From URNF01 sp045531495 (GTDB lineage Bacteria > Bacillota > Clostridia > Oscillospirales > Acutalibacteraceae), in contig JAZSED010000098.1 in the NCBI GenBank assembly GCA_045531495.1, positions 1 to 19,288 on the forward strand: a stretch of 19,288 nucleotides of DNA, read 5' to 3'. Both the position numbers and the translations under genes were made by a program. The notes below the pieces were generated by a model. The model was not told the DNA's origin. It did not search any database and saw nothing but the letters and a program-made list of their open reading frames with translations. This document shows, one piece after another, positions 1-6,004 of the stretch (position 1 is its first letter; every line of letters starts with the position of its first letter).

Positions 1-1
1 T

Positions 2-544
2 ACCGATTCCTGGGCGAATAATCAAATCGGCAGGCTGTGGCGTAACGGTCTGGGCGGCGGCGCTTGGATCCATAACGAACAGGAAGGCTATGTCAACTTT
101 AACGGCGATATAAGCGGTAAGACCCACCGTTACACCAAGACAACCGACGGTAAAGTATATGATGGTGCCCCGTCTCAGAAGCAGTTGGAAGCAGATCCGG
201 ACGGTTATCGTCGTATATACGACGAAAGACAACAGCATCATATCTCTATCACGGTAGTTGACGGTCTTATCACCGTGCAGATGGATTACGATGAAAACCG
301 TATCTACTATGCTTCGGTGAACGAAACTTCGCTTGGCGGTTTGGTTGGTTTCGGTAACCATCAGAATGGCTCCACCATCGACAACTTCCAAATCACTGCA
401 CTTGACAGCAAGGGCGATCCGCTTGCTTGGGCAGATGCAGTGGAAGGCGAAGACAAAGGTTGGGCACCCGAACCCATTCCGGATAACTACCTTGGCTGGA
501 TGCCCAAAGACGACTTCGTTTGGGGCGACGAATACGAAGACTGA
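2..544 (+). CDS. C-terminal fragment of a secreted ConA/LamG-like fold protein
   Basis: The reading frame is open from base 2 to the TGA stop, so the 5' end lies outside the window and 180 residues remain. The internal TTG at 185 is not needed as a start, because the frame continues upstream without a stop. The end of the domain reads as paired beta strands with the GGLVGFGNHQNGSTIDNFQI signature. That signature is typical of the last strands of concanavalin A-like jelly rolls (LamG, DUF1080/3-keto-disaccharide hydrolase and related domains). A tail rich in Trp, Pro, Asp and Glu follows. Family knowledge suggests a carbohydrate-binding or hydrolytic role outside the membrane, and the neighbours (solute-binding protein, GH31 enzyme) agree. 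No catalytic residues can be assigned from this fragment, and a pure binding module is equally possible. Confidence 0.7.
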   Translation, partial: TDSWANNQIGRLWRNGLGGGAWIHNEQEGYVNFNGDISGKTHRYTKTTDGKVYDGAPSQKQLEADPDGYRRIYDERQQHHISITVVDGLITVQMDYDENRIYYASVNETSLGGLVGFGNHQNGSTIDNFQITALDSKGDPLAWADAVEGEDKGWAPEPIPDNYLGWMPKDDFVWGDEYED

Positions 545-567
545 GTCTTCACGATTCTCAGCAGTAA

Positions 568-605
568 CCGCGGTGTCCGTGCTATAAACGGCACGGACAT
601 CGCGG
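568..605 (+). other. Intercistronic hairpin without T-tract
   Basis: CCGCGGTGTCCGTGC at 568-582 pairs with GCACGGACATCGCGG at 591-605 (15 bp, one G-U wobble, loop of 8). It lies between the first gene and the lipoprotein gene and is followed by A-rich sequence rather than a run of T, so it does not look like a simple intrinsic terminator. A role in mRNA 3'-end protection or partial attenuation is inferred. Confidence 0.6.
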
Positions 606-648
606 AAGGAAATAACAAACCATTTTATTAAGAGAGAGGAAATGCGGT

Positions 649-2301
649 ATGACTAAAAAACTTTTAGCAATTCTGTTCTCGGCACTGATGATCGTGACCT
701 GTATGGCAGGTTGCTCCACTACCGAAGAAGTTTGGGTCAGTGTTGAAGAAGAGGGCGAAACCAACAAAGAAGAACGCACTAAGAGAACCACCACAGGCGA
801 AGGCGAAACCGGTGAGGATGAAGAAACCGGCAAAACCACAAAAACCAAGAAAACCACAAAGGACAAAGGCAACAAAAAGACGATTGAGTTTACTCCCGTA
901 GCTGACTCCTTCGCGAAATACGATATGAAGGGCGAAGTTTCCATTGCTGTTGATACTGTTCGTCCTACCGACTATGACTGGATGTTTGACTGCTTACAGA
1001 AAATGTACCCCAATATCACCTTTACCTTTGATATGTGGGCACACAGCTCCAACGATGACGGCCGTGAATATCTGTCTTCCCGTATGAAGACCGGTACCGC
1101 TGCTAACATCATGTGGGACGAAGCGGGCGAATTGCCCACCTACCTGGCACAGGGCTGGATTTATCCCATCACCGACCTGTTGGCGAAAGACCCCGAATAC
1201 AACAACGTTCCTGCTAACCTGAAAAAGGACTACACCTTTGGCGGCACTGCAACCGGCGATACGAAACACGGCAGCAAAGCTGAAGTATATGCAGCACCGC
1301 ATCAGGCGACCTTCGAAACTGTTACCTTCAATATGGACCTTCTTGCACAGACCGGTATGAAGCTGCCCGCGCTCGAATGGTCTATGACCGACTACGAAGA
1401 ATACCTCAAAGCAGGCGACAAGCTGTTCAACGACGGCAAAGCGGTTGCTGTTACCGACCTGTTCGAAGCCTACAACCGTGTATGCTTCTATGAAACCGCT
1501 AAAACCGGCGGTAACTACGGTGTACGTGCTTACAATTGGGATACCAAGAAGATGGAGGTTGAATACCTCATCACCGGCGCAAAACAGTTCCGTGCATGGC
1601 GTGAAATGCTTCCCGGCGTTGAAGGCTGGAACGCAGCACAGTCCAAAGATAGCCAAGGCAAGAACCTTCTGTCTTCAAAGCTCGGTCTTACCAACTACAA
1701 AAACGCTTGGAAAAACGGTAAAGCCTTGATGGAAGACGACATCAACGTTTACGTTGACAAATATCCCAAGCAGGTAAAATTCAATTTCAAAATGTGGACT
1801 GCTCCCAACTACAAGGGCAAAATGATGATGCACGTTGACCATTGCTTCATCACCTCCACTACCCCCGCTGACCGCATCGAAGCTTGCTATCAGGTACTTC
1901 GCTTCATGACCTTCAGCACCAACGGTAACCTTGCTCGTTTGGAACAGTATGAAGCCAAAAACAAGGGCATCTACACCTTGAACTCGGTTGTATACTTCCC
2001 GACCACCACCAACAAGACTGTTCTTGATAAATTCAGCAAGCTCGATTGTACCACCGAAGTACACGACTACTATCTGAAGAACCTCCAGAATTGCGGCCGT
2101 TACGACACCTTCAAGCTGGTGCCCGAGCTCCGCGATCTCACCAGCACTCACCTTCAGTCCTGGTTGAACAACATCACCGACGGCTTCGACAAAACTGCCG
2201 AACTGCGTGAAGGTGCTGAAAAGTTCAACGATGCTATGGCAAAAGCGTGGGATACCTTCCACAAGAGCCTTGCAGACAACCAGAAGAAATTAGGTAAATA
2301 A
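649..2301 (+). CDS. Sugar ABC transporter substrate-binding lipoprotein
   Basis: A 550-residue extracellular solute-binding protein of the family 1 (MalE-like) type. It should capture an oligosaccharide outside the membrane and deliver it to a MalF/MalG-type permease. Residues 1-21 form a lipoprotein signal peptide (KK, then a hydrophobic stretch) ending in a MAGC lipobox with the lipidated Cys at residue 22. Residues about 23-80 are a long linker of Thr, Lys and Glu. The binding domain begins near residue 95 (GEVSIAVDTVRPTDYDWMF) and runs to the end, rich in Trp and Tyr as in sugar binders. AGAGG at 635-639 supports the ATG at 649. It precedes the GH31 gene and is not adjacent to a permease gene, so its partner could be either permease pair downstream. 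The ligand is unknown. Confidence 0.88.
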   Translation: MTKKLLAILFSALMIVTCMAGCSTTEEVWVSVEEEGETNKEERTKRTTTGEGETGEDEETGKTTKTKKTTKDKGNKKTIEFTPVADSFAKYDMKGEVSIAVDTVRPTDYDWMFDCLQKMYPNITFTFDMWAHSSNDDGREYLSSRMKTGTAANIMWDEAGELPTYLAQGWIYPITDLLAKDPEYNNVPANLKKDYTFGGTATGDTKHGSKAEVYAAPHQATFETVTFNMDLLAQTGMKLPALEWSMTDYEEYLKAGDKLFNDGKAVAVTDLFEAYNRVCFYETAKTGGNYGVRAYNWDTKKMEVEYLITGAKQFRAWREMLPGVEGWNAAQSKDSQGKNLLSSKLGLTNYKNAWKNGKALMEDDINVYVDKYPKQVKFNFKMWTAPNYKGKMMMHVDHCFITSTTPADRIEACYQVLRFMTFSTNGNLARLEQYEAKNKGIYTLNSVVYFPTTTNKTVLDKFSKLDCTTEVHDYYLKNLQNCGRYDTFKLVPELRDLTSTHLQSWLNNITDGFDKTAELREGAEKFNDAMAKAWDTFHKSLADNQKKLGK

Positions 2302-2322
2302 GTTTCTGTTAGAAGAGTGTGA

Positions 2323-2351
2323 TATCCGCCCGTCTTACGGGCGGGCGGATA
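2323..2351 (+). other. GC-rich intercistronic hairpin after the lipoprotein gene
   Basis: TATCCGCCCG at 2323-2332 pairs perfectly with CGGGCGGATA at 2342-2351. It lies between the solute-binding lipoprotein gene and the GH31 gene, and no T-run follows. Such hairpins are known after malE-type genes, where they stabilise the upstream message and lower expression of the downstream gene. That role is inferred here. Confidence 0.6.
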
Positions 2352-2386
2352 CTTTCAGAATTATAGAAAGGCAGGTGAGGTAGCTG

Positions 2387-5300
2387 GTGAAGAAACGTTT
2401 TATAAAAATCCTGGTATCGCTTTGCTGTGTAGCGTTGTTGGTATCCGCGTTTTCGGTGGCTGTTGCAGCGGCGGAAGAAAGAATAGGTCTTACCTATGAG
2501 CCCGCTTTCCAATCGGAAACAGTGCCGCAGCAGGCGGGGTACGTATGGTTCCCGCTCGGCAAGGCGACCTCTACCCAGCAGACGGCGAAATATTTCATTA
2601 TTAACACCACTGCAGGCACATATAAGGAACAGTTGCATATTTCCTTCCCTGCAGAAGGCGGTTTCCGTGTGCAATCGGTACATGAAATGTATCAAGACGG
2701 TGTAGAGGTAGGTAACGTTGGCTTATTTGAGCCTTCTTCCATTGCTACTATTGATTATAAGAAGGACGCATCCGGTGCGGTCATTATGACCGGCTCGGAC
2801 GGCACCATCCTTCGTTATGCTGAGTACGCTGACGGCTTCCAGCTGCAGATACTCAACAACAAGCAAAAGAAATTGGTCAGCATTTCCAATGAGCAGATTT
2901 CTTTTGCGTACAAGGTGCGTACGGAAAAGGTAGTTCGCACAATGGTAGAGTTCCCCATTACCGCAGACGGTAAAGAGGTTATCTACCAGGGCGGTGAACG
3001 CTATAACGACACCAACCAAATCGGGTATTTTACCTCTTTAACCAACGGTGACTGTTGGTCTAACGACGAATGGGGTTACATTAACGTACCGATTTTCCAT
3101 TCCAACCGCGGTTACACCGCTTGGTTCAATATGACCTACCCCGGCGAATGTGATATGGGTGCTAATGACCCCTCTAAATGGCAGATTCGCATGGACGGCG
3201 ATAAATTGGACCTTTTCCTGTGGGCAGGCACGCCTACTGAAAACATTAAGAAGTACACCTCTTTGACCGGTACTTCGGGTATGTACAACGAATGGACCTT
3301 CGGTTTCTGGGCAGGTGCTGCGTCTGCTGCGTTTAACAAGCGTGAGCTTGTCAGTGAGGAGGGTCAGGCAACGTTGCCGCCCGTTCCCGAGAATTCGTCA
3401 AGCGACGCTAGTATCAACGGCTCCTTGATCTCTTACCAGAACATGGTGGAGCTGCTTGAAGGGTTTATGGACAACTACGGGTTCTATCCCGAGGCGCTGT
3501 ATGGTGAAGGACATAACTCTTATACCGACCGTAATATCGGCTATCAGAACGAACGCGGTATTAAGTCGTTATATTGGTATCACCCCGCCATAACCAGCAC
3601 CGACTCCTTCTACGATGACGTCGGTATGTCTGTTAACCCCATTAAAGACCCCAACGGACAATATACCGGTCCTAATGGCGAAAAATTCTCCGATACCGGT
3701 TATCCGTGGATGTTTGTTACCCAGCCTTTGTTGGCAAAGGGTGCGTATCAGTATCTGAACCAATCTTGGGTTGACTATTCCAATCCCACTGCTCTCAATG
3801 TGTTCAACTGCGAGTTTAATATTTGGAAACCTTTGTGGGATTGGGGCGTTCGCGGTGCCATGATCGACTACGGTGAAAACCTGCCCTTCTCCGGCACCTG
3901 TTGGAACGGCCTTTCCGGCATGGAAATGCATAACCTTAACTCCTATTATTATGCAAAAGATGCTGCGGAATCCTTCCAGGAAGCAACCGGCGGCGATTAC
4001 GTACTGTTCCAGCGCTCCGGTGTTGCAGGTTCGCAGTATTTCGTCGGTAACTTCCTCGGTGACCAGAGATCCACTTGGGTGGGTTACGCTGACCAGATTT
4101 ATTCTATGATTTCCATGGGCGCTTCCGGCTATAACCTGTACGGTGGCGACCTTGGCGGCCTCGGCGGCGAAGTGGAAACCGACGACTTGTTCAGCCGTTG
4201 GACGGTACTTTCCACCTTCTCCCCCTGGATGCGCCAACACGGTGTGGATATCCACAAGCCGTGGAAAAAGGGTGAAGCAAATACCAACAACTTCGGTAAA
4301 TGGTATTATTTCCGCCAGAACATCGTTCCCACCCTTATGAGTGCGGCGATGGACGCAAACCAGACCTCCAATCCCATTCTCAAGGGTATGATGGTTGCGT
4401 ATCCGTTCCAGCTTTCCTTGAGCCGTGTGAACGACCAGTATCTCTTCTGTGACGATTTCCTGGTTTGCCCGGTTATGGAAAACGGTCAATTTAACCGTAT
4501 TGTACAGCTCCCCAACGGTTCTACCTGGTACAGTCTGTTTACTTATGAGAGATTTGAGGGTAATCAGAAGGTAATGGCAGAAGCACCGACCGCTTTCAGC
4601 CCTGTTTTCGTAAAAGCTGGTGCTGTGAAAGCGATTGACCTTCCCGACAGTATGATCCTCGCAGACGAGATGCATGATGAAGAAGATATGGAATGGGAAG
4701 ACGGCGAGACGCCGCACGATTCCTTGCTTATCACGCCTCCCGATGAGGAACGCACCTCCACCATTCATATTATGGATGGCGATATCGAAGATTTCCGTAC
4801 CTACGATTCGCATACCGAGGTGTATACCAATAAACCTGTGAGCGATTCCACCTTCACCATCACGGCAGAGGATATGGATGAGGGTTCCCAGCGCACCACC
4901 ATTTTGGCGCTCGGTACCACCGCAAAATCCGTATTGGTTGACGGCGAAGAGCTTACCCGTTACAACTACATCCCCAGCTATGCAGACTATGAATACGGTT
5001 ATCACGTAGAAGCGGCGGGTCTCACCACCATCTATGTAGAAGAGGGTTGGACCGAAATCACCATCGAAAAGGGTGACGCGGCATACAAATCCTTGCCGAT
5101 GTACGGTGAGGTTGACGCGATGAGCCGTCTGTTTGATGACAACGTACAGACCACCTATCAGATGCCTTTGACGCAAGACAGCGTCGTTCAGTTCAACATT
5201 GACACCGAAGAACCCGTTGAACTCAAGAGAATGGTTCTCAAATGGGCGGTTGGCTTCACCTCCGACTACGATATCGAGTATACCGAAGACGGCGAAGAGT

Positions 5301-5794
5301 GGACCATCGTTTATACCAACGATGAGGACGAGAACACCGTTGTAAACGGCGGCGGCTCCTTTGACGTTATCGAGTTCGAGGAAGGCACCAAAGCGATTGC
5401 GTTGCGTATGACCCCCATCGAAAAGGGCGATTCCCTGAACAACCCCACCTTGTATGAGGTAAGCGTCTATTCGCCTACCGATTTCGACAAGATGGACGTT
5501 GACGACGAGATGACCGAATATCCCGAAGACGAAGAATGGGATGAAGACGATTGGGACGATGACGACGCCGACGGCAAGACCAAGAAGAAAAAGAAGATCA
5601 TCCGTCATACCTTCCCCTGGTGGGCAATTGCTCTGATTATCGGCGGCGGCGTGGTTCTCGCGACAGGCATTCTCCTGCTTATCCTTCTCCTTTTGAAGAA
5701 AAAGAAGAAGAAAGCAGCGGAAGAAGCGATGCTGGAAGCAGAAGTTCCCGCGTCTGTGGAAAGTCCGACCGACTTCCCTAATCCTGTCGAATAA
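2387..5794 (+). CDS. Membrane-anchored GH31-like alpha-glycosidase with discoidin-type domain
   Basis: A 1135-residue surface enzyme starting at GTG 2387, with AGGTGAGG at 2373-2380. A signal peptide spans about residues 1-29. The GH31 fold follows: an N-terminal beta domain (GGERYND motif near residue 205), then the barrel. GAMIDYGEN gives the probable nucleophile Asp494, FLGDQ the probable acid/base Asp559, and GGDLGGLGG (586-594) plus FSRWTVLSTFSPWMRQHG are further family hallmarks. The DYGE and LGDQ contexts resemble the YihQ-like branch. The usual Asp-containing strand after the start of the barrel reads EALYGEGHN (369-377), so the substrate may be unusual. Residues about 900-1033 look like an F5/8 type C (CBM32-like) domain. 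A very acidic linker (about 1038-1065), a Lys run, a membrane helix (about 1078-1103) and a Lys-rich cytoplasmic tail follow. The exact substrate is not predictable. Confidence 0.85.
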   Translation: MKKRFIKILVSLCCVALLVSAFSVAVAAAEERIGLTYEPAFQSETVPQQAGYVWFPLGKATSTQQTAKYFIINTTAGTYKEQLHISFPAEGGFRVQSVHEMYQDGVEVGNVGLFEPSSIATIDYKKDASGAVIMTGSDGTILRYAEYADGFQLQILNNKQKKLVSISNEQISFAYKVRTEKVVRTMVEFPITADGKEVIYQGGERYNDTNQIGYFTSLTNGDCWSNDEWGYINVPIFHSNRGYTAWFNMTYPGECDMGANDPSKWQIRMDGDKLDLFLWAGTPTENIKKYTSLTGTSGMYNEWTFGFWAGAASAAFNKRELVSEEGQATLPPVPENSSSDASINGSLISYQNMVELLEGFMDNYGFYPEALYGEGHNSYTDRNIGYQNERGIKSLYWYHPAITSTDSFYDDVGMSVNPIKDPNGQYTGPNGEKFSDTGYPWMFVTQPLLAKGAYQYLNQSWVDYSNPTALNVFNCEFNIWKPLWDWGVRGAMIDYGENLPFSGTCWNGLSGMEMHNLNSYYYAKDAAESFQEATGGDYVLFQRSGVAGSQYFVGNFLGDQRSTWVGYADQIYSMISMGASGYNLYGGDLGGLGGEVETDDLFSRWTVLSTFSPWMRQHGVDIHKPWKKGEANTNNFGKWYYFRQNIVPTLMSAAMDANQTSNPILKGMMVAYPFQLSLSRVNDQYLFCDDFLVCPVMENGQFNRIVQLPNGSTWYSLFTYERFEGNQKVMAEAPTAFSPVFVKAGAVKAIDLPDSMILADEMHDEEDMEWEDGETPHDSLLITPPDEERTSTIHIMDGDIEDFRTYDSHTEVYTNKPVSDSTFTITAEDMDEGSQRTTILALGTTAKSVLVDGEELTRYNYIPSYADYEYGYHVEAAGLTTIYVEEGWTEITIEKGDAAYKSLPMYGEVDAMSRLFDDNVQTTYQMPLTQDSVVQFNIDTEEPVELKRMVLKWAVGFTSDYDIEYTEDGEEWTIVYTNDEDENTVVNGGGSFDVIEFEEGTKAIALRMTPIEKGDSLNNPTLYEVSVYSPTDFDKMDVDDEMTEYPEDEEWDEDDWDDDDADGKTKKKKKIIRHTFPWWAIALIIGGGVVLATGILLLILLLLKKKKKKAAEEAMLEAEVPASVESPTDFPNPVE

Positions 5795-5836
5795 TCAAAT
5801 ACATTTATCCGACTGAAAAGTTCGGAAATATACGAA

Positions 5837-5893
5837 ACCGCTTCCCCCCCTGTCTGTCGTATGGCAGACAGGGGAGAAGCGGTGGCGGTTTTT
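5837..5893 (+). terminator. Probable intrinsic terminator after the GH31 gene
   Basis: ACCGCTTC (5837-5844) pairs with GAAGCGGT (5876-5883), and CCCCTGTCTG (5847-5856) pairs with CAGACAGGGG (5865-5874), with a small internal bulge and an 8-nt loop. GGCGG and five T follow at 5884-5893. The T-run sits a few bases beyond the stem, so termination may be partial. It marks the likely boundary between the first and second groups of genes. Confidence 0.65.
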
Positions 5894-5940
5894 GTGCTAT
5901 ATGGCTTCGCTGTATAGGAGACAACGTTTTTTAGCGGTTT

Positions 5941-5972
5941 TTTCGCCGCTTGTCACCTTACAGACGGCGAAA
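5941..5972 (+). other. Stem-loop in the leader of the second solute-binding protein gene
   Basis: TTTCGCCG (5941-5948) pairs with CGGCGAAA (5965-5972) around a 16-nt loop. The neighbouring AGCGG just upstream could instead pair with the CCGCT inside the left arm, so two mutually exclusive structures are possible in this 5' leader. No convincing -35/-10 pair was found between 5894 and 5990. Confidence 0.35.
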
Positions 5973-5991
5973 TAAACCTTTTTAAATTCAC

Positions 5992-5999
5992 GGAGGTGA
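5992..5999 (+). promoter_or_regulatory. Ribosome binding site fixing the start at 6005
   Basis: GGAGGTGA lies 5 nt before ATG 6005. An in-frame GTG at 5996 falls inside this site and therefore cannot be the start. Confidence 0.85.
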
Positions 6000-6004
6000 A
6001 CAGA

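Noticed and set aside
3569..5608. A 679-codon open frame on the minus strand opposite the GH31 gene
   Set aside because: The plus strand shows unmistakable GH31 motifs through the same stretch. The minus frame has no domain signal or ribosome binding site and reflects codon bias of the real gene.
2387..5794. Calling the GH31 enzyme a sulfoquinovosidase (YihQ)
   Set aside because: The DYGE and LGDQ contexts are similar, but I could not identify the sulfonate-binding residues, and the protein is a surface enzyme with different accessory domains, so only the family-level call is kept.
5996..6004. GTG at 5996 as the start of the large solute-binding protein
   Set aside because: It lies within the GGAGGTGA ribosome binding site; ATG 6005 has correct spacing.
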